From the NCBI RefSeq assembly GCF_016802725.1, contig NC_052673.1, forward strand, positions 14,519,037 through 14,583,036: a DNA stretch of 64,000 nt, read 5' to 3'. Shown here piece by piece: positions 32,134 through 45,406 of this stretch; the first letter of the stretch is position 1, and every line of letters begins with the position of its first letter. The notes beneath the pieces were generated by a model. The model saw nothing but the letters and a program-made list of their open reading frames with translations, did not search any database and had not been told where the DNA came from. Source of the stretch: Solenopsis invicta (Eukaryota > Arthropoda > Insecta > Hymenoptera > Formicidae). The translations under genes were made by a program, and so were the position numbers.

Positions 32134-35100
32134 TGTGTGTGTACGGGAATCGAATCTCAGCTTTTGTCGAGGCCGCCCTAGAGACGGCGTTGACAGAGAT
32201 TTAGGGAGTGCAGTTAATGTGGAATTAGCTGCCACGGAAGTGGCGATGCCGCGGCCGTATTATGCCATCACCTGCCGAGGGAAAGACGCTCGGCCATTTT
32301 TCGCGGGCCTAATAAGGCGGCACTAATGCTCTCTCGTCGCTTTCTCGCTCTCGCGGCCTTTAATATGTCGCATTAATGTCGGAATCGTCGTGAAAGAAAA
32401 TATTTGCTCCGCGATGTGGAAGTGAATCCACGAAGCGGCGCGGAAACAAATTTACAAAGCGCAGAAGCAGAAATATCCTCAGCTAGCTCGATTTCCACGA
32501 TAAAAGTGTGCTACAGTTGTCTGCTATAGACGTCATAAACGTATTCATTTTATTAAATTACACGTGTGTATCCTGCTAGATTATTAAATATACTTTTTTA
32601 AAGATTACATCATGATATCTAGCTAACTAGAAAAAACAGTATCTATCTAGTAACTTAAAAATATTTTAATGTTTAATAATTTTCCTTGTTTTATCATTTT
32701 CACATATACATATATGTATAATTTTACTATCATTCTGTATATAGAAATAGATTTTTTAATCTGATATTCTACATCACCGCAAAAATTTTCTAAACTTGAG
32801 CCTCTTCTAACGGTCAATATATTTTTAAAAGACAACGTTTTGTGCATAGAGACGAGAAGGTCCAAAGATAAAATCAAATCGCAACAAACAGGTCGACAGA
32901 CAAATTTGAAAATTTGATCTGGATATTTAGAGTGGAGTAAAGTAAAGTTCAGAAAAGACGCCGACATAGGTCCGTCCTGGTAACTAACGATTTATCTTGT
33001 CTTAATCTTGTTTGCAGATTGAACCACTCCTCCTAGTCAACCTGTTTAAAGATTGTTTTGGATGAGACCGAATGTGAGAGCTCTATTTTTCCTTCTACAG
33101 AATATCGCCGCATTGTTTGCGCTCACGGAAGATCTCTATTATTCTTTGCGTTTCTCGAGTTATCTCGGTAGATTTCTTGCTTTATATTCTTGTCAAGTAG
33201 TTTAGAATATTTTTTGTGGGCAAAATAAACGGAAAGATAATCTTTTTATTTCCTAATTTCAGGTAGAGCAATATATTTAAACAAAACCGTATATTTTATA
33301 TTTAGCGTAGAATTTATAGCCAAATATCAACGTTGCACATTTAATTGTATCTTATGCTTTCCAGTCGCGTGGTTTACAAATAGCTAAAGCAGAATAAAGG
33401 AAGAAGTTATTGGAAAGTAACACAATTGATTATCGATATTTGTGGAAAGCATTATGATTCTATTGTGCTGTTTAAACGAGAAGCATTATTTCCTTAAACT
33501 GTAGACGCAGTGCAAATTTCGAACCAGTATACCGTTTCGAGCACAAGGGAATATTTTGGCAGGTAATAGACGCCCGCATTTCCAATAGTATCCCAGTAGT
33601 ATAGGGGCCACCCGCTGTAGCATATTATCCTCTCGGAGGTTTCAAAAGCCTGTTGAATAACAATGACCGCTTCTTTTTTTTAAAAAAAATAATAAAAGTA
33701 TTTATACGTCTGTGGGAAAGCAAACCATTATTTACAATAAATTTGGAATAGTGAAATCTTTCTATTAATTGAATTTATTCATCCTCTTTTTCCTTTCACC
33801 CTTTCTATCTCTTGAGTTTTTAAACAAGTAATAAAAAAGTACGCAAATGATTTAATTCATTTTAAAAGAAGCAATGTAAAAGAAAAAAAACAACCAATGT
33901 TTGTATTGTCTGTCGACAACGTTATAAATGTATCCACAGCACTGCAAATAAAATTGTCTAACGATATATTTTATTGTTGGATAAAATCTGAAACGTGTAC
34001 AAGAAACACGAAAACTCGGAATATTTCAGTCTTAAAGACGAGACAGGTATATCGCTAATAAATTTCAATTTGCCTCGTGCCGAATTTCCATTCACGCCAA
34101 CGTATATCTAAACACGGGATCGTAAAGCGCTTGACAAGACCGCGTACTTAAAGTGTTTGACGCATCAAATTTACCCCTGATGGAGTCGAGAGGGATGATA
34201 CGAAAAAAAGATCGTCACGCGGACTTGGCTATCGACCATAAGGGGATGATTTGTTACCGGTCGTTGTTCCCCGGAGCGTCCAATAGCGCGCTTCATCGTC
34301 AAAAAGTGCGCCAATATTGATGCAGTCCAGAGAGAGAGTGAAAGAGAAGAGGGAGGTGCAAAAGAAACAGAAAAGAGAGTGGGACTCTCGATAGTTACCC
34401 ATCGGATACACGGAGTGTTCGCATTGAATTACCCTTGTGACCGAAGGAAGGAACCAGATGCATCGTCGTGGCTAACGCACCGCGACGGCCTTCCCATTAT
34501 GTTTGTTTATTTATTATTAATAGGAAATTCATAACAATCACATAATAGATCCCGTGTATAAAAGGGGCTGCGCTCCGCGGCGAGCATATCGTCACGCTTA
34601 ACGCGTCTCTCATATATAGTAAACGCTTTTTCCGGAGTAGTTTCTCGAGGGCGAGAGCGATGGCACATGGAACGGGACGAAAGAGCTCTATCTATCAAAT
34701 GAGCTCGATCTATTATATTTCACTGTTTCTCCTTGAATGTAATTTTTAAAAAAACCACTTGTTAAAATTTCGATTTATTTTGTCTAAAAAATTATTCATC
34801 CTTCAGCAAATTATTAAAACAATTTTTAATTAATTACATTTCATTACATTGTTATATTTTAATTGGAACCGAGAAGAAAGTATCATTTTTATAAAGTACA
34901 GATGGATATTTTCCTTTTATCCACTTACCGTAAGTACATTCTGTTCGAAAACTTTCACATCTCAACTTGATATCTTACTCACTTCCATCGTTAGCATACA
35001 TATTCAAGGAGGTGTTCAAATCTGAGCGAAATGAGGACGTCGAATTATCGGGAAATGCTCCTCGAAGTCCCAAGCATTTTCGAAACGGAAAGAGCGGCTC

Positions 35101-36651
35101 GTGTTGTCGCGCAGCGCTGACGCGCATTCGCCTCCACGCGGACGAAAGCGCGCGTTTGACGCTTGGAAACAAAAAAAAAATGAGAAAAAGAGAGAGAGAG
35201 AGAGATCGGAAGAGGGAAACATAAAAAACGCTCGTTCGCAGCGCGAAAATGGGAGAGAAAGGTATCGAAAAATGGCGCGAGACTCTGGTGCAGGGGGATG
35301 GCAGCGCGGTGATAGAAGGGTAGCCAGCGATTTTGCGCGTTTTCCCTGCACCTATGGCCGTCGCACTCCCGACCGATGCCCTCCCACCCCTCCCTTCAAC
35401 CTCTTCCCCCCATTTCCCACCTCTCAAAAGTCCCCTCGTCCTCCACCTCCTCCACCACCTCCTCCTCCTCTTCTCCCCGTGCAGCCACCCCTTCTGCCAC
35501 CGTGTTGATGTGAACTCAAGGGTGCAAATTCTCGCTCGTTCGAAATTCAGGACAGGAAATTAGACGGGCGTCTCCCTCCCATAGAAATACCCGCGAAGCG
35601 TGAGAGATATGAGGACGCTACGGCGGGGCGCACCCTCCCCCCGCGTCACTGTATGGCGTATCGTGGTAACCATCCCTCACCTCCGTCCCGCAACCCCATC
35701 TTGACTGGCTTCGCATATAAACGCGCGCGCACACGCAGGCATGACATGAATGCCGCTCCGGATAAGTACCTGATATAATAAGGATGCGATGGCTTTTGCG
35801 GCTTTACGTGCCGCTCCGCTCGCTCGCGGAGCTATCGTCTTGTCGTGCTGCTATCGAAACTGCATGCCCGAAAGGGGTGAGGGAGTTGTGCGACGCTGCA
35901 GTTATTTGTGGATTAGAAGGGTCTAGTTTCCTAGCTCGCTTTATATTGATCAGACTAATTATCTTAAACTGCTCATTTTATTCAACTGACGTTACAACAC
36001 CAACTTGATTATTAAGATAGAATAGCTGATAAAATAGAAAATTAGTAAGAAAAGTATGCTGCTCGTTGAATTTTATCTTGATAAAGAAATAGTGTTTTAG
36101 TGTTTTTGTTGAAAAAAAAAATGTCTTAAATAATTGTACGTTATAAGTCCATTTAATGAACTAAACGATGAGATAAATGATTCGTTGAATAATTTGAAGT
36201 AAAACTATACTTGGATTTTGAATTTAATAACAATGACAAAGATTTTGAAAAATACTTAATATTGAAAAATAAAAAGTTATAAAAAAATAAAAGCTTGATC
36301 GACTTATAGAAGAATAATGTTTTCTATAATTCTGCTTTGTAGCAAAGCTTGGCAATTTTTCTGTTTTGAGAGAAATAATCTTTAAATTTTCTAGGAGGAT
36401 TTTACAAATTGGATTATATAAAGGAAAAAGGTGTACGAAGCAATTCATTTGAATTGGATTTAAGTCAATACCCAATTTAATCCGATTAACACAATTCTTT
36501 TTTTACCTGCGTCTTTTAAAAAAAATCAGAAAACACGTGAGAGAAACAACAAACAATGCGAGAGAATTTAAAAAGAAGCGGTCTTACATGCTAGATCTAT
36601 TGGGAAAGTTAAGCGGGCTTTTTGTCAGTTTTCTTGTCTTTTGTCAACTTA
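29806..36651. other. Upstream spacer
   Basis: No gene recognised. Notable are a CpG-rich island at 30.8-31.3 kb, the alternating tract at 32.1 kb, a CpG-rich patch at 32.2-32.4 kb and pyrimidine-rich sequence at 35.4-35.5 kb. The rest is A+T-rich. Confidence 0.65.
32101..32142. repeat. (GC)n-(GT)n alternating tract
   Basis: Eight to nine GC units run directly into about eleven GT units, continuous alternating purine-pyrimidine. Confidence 0.95.
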
Positions 36652-36710
36652 ATCTAAATCCTATAATCGGATGGATCTTTACATGATCCATCCGATTATA
36701 GGATTTAGAT
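36652..36710. repeat. Perfect 26-bp inverted repeat, 7-base loop
   Basis: The arms 36652-36677 (atctaaatcc...ggatggatc) and 36685-36710 are exact complements around tttacat. Weaker pairing (gtca...tcttgtctttt against aagagaagaaatgac) extends the stem outward to about 36625-36737. A+T and G+C are mixed, so this is not a simple A/T palindrome. It may be a foldback element or the source of a hairpin RNA. Confidence 0.7.
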
Positions 36711-39700
36711 CGAAACTTGTCAAGAGAAGAAATGACGGATCACAACGTGAGATCACTAAAGGGTGGTCCACATTTCTCGGAAACGTCCTTGGTTAGAAAT
36801 TACAGAAAAATAAAAAGTTACAAGATGTACAACATTAGAGTTACAAGAAACAAATTGATTCAGAAAGCATGAAAGACATTTTATTGTGGTAACATTTATG
36901 AAATAATATAAATCGTTAAAACATTTATGAAATAATATTAATATAATAATATTATGATCTTTGCCACAATTATACTAACTTGATGAAATTTGTCAATTTA
37001 TAATGAAATTGTATTGAAATATAATAGAATAATTTTACGAAAAAAACTATCTTTTTTTACGAAGAGTTCATTAATTGTACTTTCCTCAAAGAAAGAAGTG
37101 AAAATTAATTGACGGAAGATAGCCAAACCTGTGCTCGAAGAATATGATTTTTGCAAACTGCAGATTGTAACTACGATTATTTCTTATCGTACGTGATGAA
37201 AGGAAGCAATAATGTAGCCGGCAGAAGAAACGCAATTGCTCGGCACTACAGTAACTCGCGTGAAAGCGTGCAATAAAACGCTGACTGATAATCAGAGGGA
37301 GTAACTAGAACGGCGTTCATAATAAGCATGTTTTTTTGCTCGTTATGCATGTTGTAGCACTATTGAAATCACAATTTGTATTGTATGCAATTTAAATTTT
37401 ATATGAGTCATACTCGAATATTTGATTTTCATAAAAAATTATTATATATATATGTATATAAATATTATTAAAAATATCTTAATGTTCACTTCAATATTCT
37501 ATAGATTGACTTTATACAATACTTAATTCAATAGATTAGTAAATAGCACATGCGTGATTAAACAAACAATCAAGTAACAAAGAAGCCCAACTTGAATAAT
37601 TAATTTTTATCATTTCTAGAATGAAACAAAATTATAATCTGTCAAACTCTATATAAATTCCACATTAATTAAAAGCAATTTTATGAACTGAGGAGAAGAA
37701 TTATTTTGATGCCCGTCCGGATAAACAAAGCGGTAACAAATTACGGTTGCAGTCCACAAAGCAGTGAAACAAACAAGCATCGGGAATACTGTTGGAGGGG
37801 AAGAAACAGTTCTAGTTATCTCCATCTAAACTATGCCGCAGGCAATTAATTGGCAACAAGATAAGCAACAGAGTAACGTCGGCGGGAAAACGAGACCTAC
37901 TTATGTGCGAATAAAGTATGTATGCGCAACACGAGCGACAGTACAGCCCCCTTTCTCGCTCCCAATCAGGATAATTAATTCAAGACCTCGTCGATGCTCT
38001 CAATTAAAGTTATACGTTAATGATTCGCAAAAACTTATTTCGCCTCTGCAGCGGCGCGAGCATTATCTGCTAATTACCGCGACCTCGAGCCGCGAAGTAA
38101 ATGAAGGAAAATGAGAAAAAACGTACGTCGCTCGACCGGTTTTCTGTTTGTGCTGCAACTTGGAACTTGCATTCTTATCTGGCTATCGTATTATCTCCTT
38201 GTGAAAAATATTTTTTCTAGAAAAAAAAATGTTTATAATAACCCTATTGGAAAAAAATGAGAAAGAGTGTTACGACATGTGCACATAGAATGGAATTTTG
38301 TATTATTTTTTAAAATAAGATTTGCGGGATTCTGAGTGTAAGAGTGAGTGTAGAAATCAACTCTAAAATTCTGATTATTCAACGCTCGATTATTCAATAA
38401 AAAAATTAAAAGGTTTAGAAATTGTTTTTTTTTTTCATATTTTATAACATGTTCGTCGATTAAATGTATTGTATTTATCCAACCGTTATTGATTTTTTCT
38501 TTCTCCTTGCTTCTCTCATCCTTACTGCTCGTTCAAATATTTGTTATATCTTGTTACTTTTAACATAAAGCGAATCTGTATTTATTGGGAAATATCGCGA
38601 CTATAGTTGTTTCCAAATGCCCCAATAAATCATACAGCAGAAAAAATTCCTATAATCGCGTCTTTTCACGATTGGACGGTGAAGAATAATCTTCTCTCTT
38701 TAGGGTGATTAATATTTTATGAGATTAGGTATCAAATCGAGAAAACGTAATGTGACGTAAGCGATCGTTTCCGGCGAAGCCACGGTTCAAATATCGTTAA
38801 TGCAACCAGTTGTTTTCCGTTTAAGCAGCTGTTAATTGGCAGTGACTAATTACGACGCGTTATCTGCGAGTTATCGCTCGGACGCTTTTGCTAAGCGTTG
38901 TGTCTCGCTCTCCGCGTTGCCGTTAAGAACGGTTACGTTTGCGATACATAATGTAGATACAATGTATCTGTCCAGTGGACGTCTTTCTCAATTCTCCGCC
39001 GTGAATTTGCAAGTGCATATTCATTGCCATTGCGTTTTTCATCACAAACAACGTTAACATTCATTTGTCGATATTGTTAATGAACGGCTTTCGCCAAATA
39101 ATGGCTTATAAAAGAAATACTTCATTCTTAATTAATTAATAAATAATTGTATCACGTTGAGAGATATGTACAAATATCCTCTCGCGGCTGGTTAACGGAA
39201 ATACGTTTTATCTATACTTGAACAATTACGTGTGAAAAGATAATTGTTGTTAAGCCTGTTTGATGTTTCGCGCTGGGATTTTTTGCGAATTCATGTAACT
39301 GGCATATCTCTGGTAGGCAGATAAAGTTACATGATAAATTATTCAAATTTTTTTTCCTCGGAAAGAGGGAGAAAGAGAGAATCTCTGTTGAAGATTGGCC
39401 GCGACAGCGGATCTGCCACGATGACTAATTAGAATTCGTTCTCACAAGAACAAAGTCGCTCGAAGCACCATGCAAATTAGTGGAACGGACGGGGAGTAGG
39501 GCGTTAAGACGGAAAAGAGCGAGAAATCGAGCCGCTCCAGAAATAAGGGCGTATCGGCTCGAAAATTCGGCGGAAGGAAAAAGAGACGCGGTCGCGGCGG
39601 AGAATCGGAAAACAAAAACGAAATTTGCGCCGACCAGCCTCATCAGGTCGTTTCGACGCCACGCCCTGGCGACGGACTCGTAGGGCCCATAGTTTCGTTG

Positions 39701-40633
39701 GACGAAACGCATCCCGTTTCATCTCGGTCGCAGTAGGAGCCTGTTAATTGGTGGTGCAACCAAGAAAAAGGTGATTTCTTGTCAAGAACTAATGAGGGTA
39801 CAGGCGCCTCACGCTTTCCGTCATTAAAAAGTATTACCGCTCTTGCCGCTTTAACGCTTTAACATTAGCAACCTAATTTCGGGTAATTTTTTTTCCTCGC
39901 TCGAATTATTACTCAATTGAATTATTGAAATATTAATTATTTAAATTAATTAAATTAAATTAATTATTTAAATTGCATTATTTTGAATTGCATTATTAAA
40001 TATGGACGCACATTCGGTCTCTGCTGAAATTTCCAAAATAATTCGTTAAAAAGTTATTCATTTAGATAGTTCCCATCTCCAACAGACAAGACAAATAACC
40101 CGGCTGACCGTTCGGTGATAAATTTAAATATAACGCGTGATCGCACGTGATAAAATGATTAATTAATTTGCTCACTGTTATTTACGTACGATATTGCCCA
40201 ATTATGTCTCCTACCCTTTAACACAATAAATTTGTATAGTCTTTAAGACGTGTACTATACGTATATGCGTCAGCCAGATAGACTATCTCTGAATGCGTTC
40301 ATTGTATCGAATTTGAAGTGTGTGTAAATCGTCGTGATTACGTCTGTATCTCGTTTGTCCATGCGTAACGCCGAGATGTGTGCTGACCACCGGTCAAAGT
40401 TCGAGATTTTTTCTTAATTACAGCGCTTTGATACCGTACAGAATTATTGCTTTCACGATTCTAAAATTATATTTGCTCGCGCTTTCGTCGAATTTTTATT
40501 GATCGCTCGTTCACGCACTGAATTATTTACGTCTTATGAAATATTTACGCCTTAATAAGAGTGAATAATTAATATTACTTAGATATAACTAATGTACAAT
40601 TATTTTTAATTGTAAACAAAAAGAATGAGCTTG
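36711..40633. other. Upstream spacer
   Basis: Mostly A+T-rich; balanced-composition islands at about 37.8-38.1 and 38.7-39.0 kb. No gene recognised. Confidence 0.65.
36891..36939. repeat. Direct repeat aacatttatgaaataatat, period 29
   Basis: Two nearly identical 19-base units are separated by aatcgtta-type sequence in an A+T-rich spacer. Confidence 0.7.
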
Positions 40634-40849
40634 CTGAAGTATCTAAAAATTTAACTGTAATAGATACAGATCTGAAAATACCTTGTTAAAATATTTCAAA
40701 ATAGTTATGAGGAATACTCAGCTGATTACTAGAATGTCAAAATTTTTTGCATCGTTGCTCGTTACACTTAAATATCTTTTATAATTATTTCAATTATTCA
40801 ACAAAGTTATTTTCTAATCAAAATTTCACTAAATTTTTAGATACTTCAG
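40634..40849. mobile_element. Inverted-repeat element family B, copy 3 (both arms)
   Basis: The ends are perfect inverted repeats of 19-20 bases (ctgaagtatctaaaaattta on the left, its complement on the right). Inner parts of the arms are imperfectly complementary over about 85-90 bases. Total about 216 bp, no gene. This is the clearest copy and defines the family ends; copies at 4.5 and 15.6 kb share the internal gatacaaatctgaaaata-like and aaaataattat-like words. Confidence 0.65.
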
Positions 40850-43800
40850 TAAAATTATTTTTTCCGTATATAATTAAAAAATTGATTTATTTTCTACAAG
40901 AATTATTACAAAACATTTTTTTTGGAAAGTTAAAAACACACACGGTTAAATCGAATGACAGTATACGATAACTAATGATGCGCTACTATTTGAATGTTCC
41001 TCCACCCTCTCAATATTCGGAAACCAGCATCAACTGCGAGAAAACACTTATTCGCCCGTCAATTTACAGATTAATGTCATTAGCAATGTGTCCGGGAAAT
41101 ATTTGACGAGCGACCCGCCGTCACTGAAGCCTAAATCGACGTTGCCTTTATCTAAATCGCAGACGGCAGCGACCTTAAATCAAGGCACAATACTTCCGCA
41201 CCCTTCTCGACAGCGCGCATGGTCCTGCCGTCCATTGTACGAGATGCCACGCTTGGCCAATCTTGCGTGAAGCGCTGATTAAAAGTGTAACGCTTAGAAA
41301 TTACCGGAGCCTCCCCTAGTACATCCTCGATAACCGTTGTTAATTAGATTGGAAGGACCCGGTACTACAAAGTTTCGACCCTGTCAATGGATTACCGGCT
41401 CTTCTTAACCGCAAAGTAAATGTATCACATTTTAATAGCTACATGCTTAAATGCAAAATTGTTTATTAAAAAAAAAACTGTTTTTTTCTAAGCAATATCT
41501 AATTTAATTGTTTAATTTTATAGTGTATGTATATCACATACATAAATATTCAAATTAAATATTAAATTTGTTGCAAGCTAAAAAATTCTTATAAATTTTA
41601 GATTCAAAGCAAAGCTTTTTTAAATTAAATATTGGATATCTTTTAACATATATAAATAAAGTTTTATTTAATAGCTTTCAGTGAAATAAATTAATCTTTT
41701 AATTAAAATTTGAGATTTATGATTCTGTATCTGTAAATACGAAAATCAATTATTCCATTACGCACGATTTTCATATTCGTCGAATCGAGAAGGTTTCAGA
41801 CAGATCGGAAGCACTCAAGAATATTGAAAGGGATATCATTTAATCAAAGGCTATTTAGAAAATCACGCCAATAAAAGATGACTTCATTCGAGCTATTTCG
41901 TGTAGAGTTTCATTAATTTACGATCGCGTGATTTAGAAAATTGGACCGGGTATTACCCTTCAATTGCGGAAATAACTGCCCGTAAACACGTCCATCAATA
42001 TTCGATTAAGTCTGGCAATTCGTCCTATTTCAACCTGCAAACATGAAATTTTTATTGGATTTGTAGTTTTAGATTTAGAGATTATAAAATTGCTCTTTCT
42101 ACGAATATTTTATTAAATGCAATTTTTATAAACAATTTTGCTTTTTGTGAATATATTTTGTGAAACGTTTATTTTATTATAATATAATACATACTTTTTT
42201 CTACGAGTTTTTCTATTCATTGGTCTTCTTTCAATTTTAATTGTGTTATGTACATCATGGTTTTATTATTTCAATTATTGTATATTTTTATTTTATAAAT
42301 TTTTATTTCTCAAAATTAATTTCAACATAGATATAATTAAAATTGATAAATTAAGATTTAATATTTTGATATAATCTCAAAAGTTAAAAGTCAGGCAATA
42401 GGAAACAGGCAAACTAAAAAATTTACTTGTACTCTGGGCTCAAATATAATATTTGAATTTATAGAGTCGGGATCAAAGACAAAGATTCCAAAAGATCCTT
42501 TCCAAGGTTCAGGGCCAATTTTGCGCGGTAACTTCTGAGACGGTCGGAAGTCCTTTACACGGCGTGTCTAACATTCGGAGATGACGATCTGCCGAATGGG
42601 AACAGGATCGGTACGTTCTGACGGCCCGATGCCGCTCCAGAAAACGAATGGCGAAAGGGATTCCCGAAAAGATCCTACACTAATTATAGGTTCGCCGGCT
42701 GGTCCACGATTGTTTGAACGTGTCAGCCCCTTGTTTGCGGCTTTCTAAACGTGCCGCCCTTCTTTTTTTAGATTTTCTCTCGCGCGTTTTTACACTCGCA
42801 AATTACACATTTTGATAAAGCTACTTAAATTTCTGTTTTAATTTAAGATGAATGGAAGCGATTCTACGTACGGAAATAACTCAAAATTTTAACTTGGAAC
42901 ACAAAAAAAAAATTAGTGTTGTACGAACTGATTTTTCGACAGAATAAAATGATTTCTCCTATATATTTCCCGCTCATTTCCCTTTTTTACGAATACCATC
43001 ATTCGTTCGGCGACGAAGATAATATCTATAATTAAGTCTCATAGCAAGCTGTCTTTCTCATGTATTTTTTTTTCTTCGTGTTCTAAATAATCAGTCAAAC
43101 GTGGGCTCAATCGTACATGGCGACGAAATAAGGCCAAGATGATAATAAGGATACTGTGTCATTTATAACTGCCTACTAATTTGTACCATAAACGCCGTAC
43201 ACAAGCAGGTAGAGAATGAAACCTCGTGCATGTATGAGTGCGCGCGTATTTACCTGACGATCCACGTAGCCAATCATAGTCGTCATCAGGGTCGGATCCA
43301 ATCGTCTAAAATTTCGACGCTGTCCAATCTTGGAGATTTATCTCAAGAAACACGTGACGAAAGAGAGAGTAAAAAAAAAACAAGTCAAAATTTTCTGTCC
43401 TGATTTTTATCAAAATTACAAAGGCCGCAAAATCTTCATTTTTGTCAAATTCGGTTTTTTAAATAATTTTATACCGAAACACGAGATAACATCTCAAGAA
43501 TACGTTTATATAAATTACAAAGGTATTTTTCCATATTCTCAACGATTAAAAGTAAACTTTCAATACTCGTCTGTTAATTATTAGTACAAAATCCTTTTTT
43601 AATCATTTTATTGAAAAATATAAAACTTTAACCAAGTTTAATTTGTTATACCGAGAAACTGTAACCCAAGTTATTTTTTAATAATTGCAACGCAGTTGAG
43701 TTTTAGTCACGATACTTAAAAATGATAAATATTGAATGAAAAAGAAGAGTTTTCGAATATAAATTTACAAGATTTCTTTTCTACGACTAGAGATTCTCCT

Positions 43801-45364
43801 ATATGAATGCCTCGGTATCTAAACGATTAATTGTACGTCCCTGGTTCGTCTTAGTCGCTGGTATCTCCGGCGGGTCCATTAGTAAGAGGGTCCTCGGCCG
43901 AGGCGCAACTGCGCCCTTTCGAAGCCGAGCGAGCGAGAGACTTCTCTCGCCGGAATGGAGGCAGCCGAGAGGCCCGCGCGCCAGGCGGATTTATGAATTG
44001 CCCAAATAATTTATTAAGCGTAATTTTCAATGGGGCCCAAATTGAATCTGATTTAAGTACAATGCCGCATTGTGGCTGGCAGGCCAGCCCGGCTCAGGCA
44101 GAATGCGCGCCTTGATTCGAGAGCTCGCGAGCCTAAGAGAAGGTGCTAACTAGTCTCGCGCGGACGAGACGAGCCTCTCCTCTCTCGTTCTCCATTCCCT
44201 CTCGTCCTTCTCCGTCTCGTCTTTCTGACCGTCTCTCTCGTTCCGTCGGTCCTCTCGCACCCTCGCCTCTCCTCTCTCCTCACCCCTCTTTTTTTTTATC
44301 CTTCTTACACCTCCTCCCTCGTTGACCGCCTCGGCCGCGCGTTTGTCTTCCTTCCACGCGATTCACGCTAGACGTCCGTCCGGTGGACGTCGATTTTCCA
44401 CGAGTCGGATGACATCAGCACGAATACGCGCGGACCGAAGAATGCTCTTTGATTGGGCACCAAATGTACCTATCAATGGCTAATGAGCTAATGACCTTGG
44501 CTCGCGGATATATCGCTTAATTGGGCCCGTCGAATCGACGACGCGCCTTCGCGCACGGAAAATAAATAATGCACTGACTGTCTTCGATTATCGAGCGAGA
44601 TCGTTTCTCGGGGTAGAGATGTCTGACGTATATCACGACGAGCACTTGCGAACGATCAGCGAAATTATAAAGACGTTTTTAACCGTACGGTGCATTGTAA
44701 TTGTTATATATACTATAGTATAATAAAATCCATGACATAAATTCCCAAAGATTGAAAGTCATCGAATCACTCAACGTAATCTTCAACTCGGATCGCGAAT
44801 CTAAAGAGATACGCAAAAATTATTTCTATGCAGATATACACGATGGAAATGAAACGATTGGCGAAATAATTGATATCGAAATTACTTTCGATCTCTATTA
44901 AGATCTGAATTATTGTGATTTACCGAATATCTAATAACGAATGGATTTGACATTTCGTATTTGGACTGTTTCCTTGCCTTAAACGTAACAGTATTGGCGT
45001 GCACGTCGAAGCGAACTATAGTGCGCGAAATGGTACACATTGGACCTCACGGATTGCGGAGACCACCCATCGGCCGTGAATTGTCGGTGGTTCTGAGAAT
45101 TCGACGAGCCTTCACGCGGTGCTGCAAGACTCTCGATGACCGACGTTGAGCACGAGCGGGATGACTCTCGCCTGTGCCGGCACGTCAAACTGCATCCAGA
45201 TGCAATTATTCAGTCGGATTCCGCATTCTCTTTCTGCCTTGCCCGCCTCTTTCTCTTTATCCCACGTCTTTTAAAAGGGAACGATCCATTCTATCAATCG
45301 CATGTTATTGCAATGGAGCGTAATTATATTTACATAAATTCAAACTAAACATAACATCGAAGCT

Positions 45365-45366
<2 letters not shown>
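40850..45366. other. Upstream spacer
   Basis: A+T-rich with a G+C-rich zone at 43.8-44.6 kb that includes a strong pyrimidine run (44155-44310) and a possible regulatory block (44451-44530). No gene recognised. Confidence 0.65.
44451..44530. promoter_or_regulatory. Possible conserved regulatory block upstream of Dr
   Basis: gattgggcaccaaatgtacc, ctaatgagctaatgacc and cgcttaattgggcccg form a balanced-composition island with repeated TAAT cores and two related TTGGGC words. Selected by appearance only. Confidence 0.2.

Positions 45367-45404
<38 letters not shown>
45367..45404. repeat. (AT)n microsatellite
   Basis: About 19 uninterrupted AT units. Confidence 0.97.

Positions 45405-45406
<2 letters not shown>

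Noticed and set aside
33660..33700. T-run/A-run palindrome
   Set aside because: Simple homopolymer pairing, expected in A+T-rich DNA.
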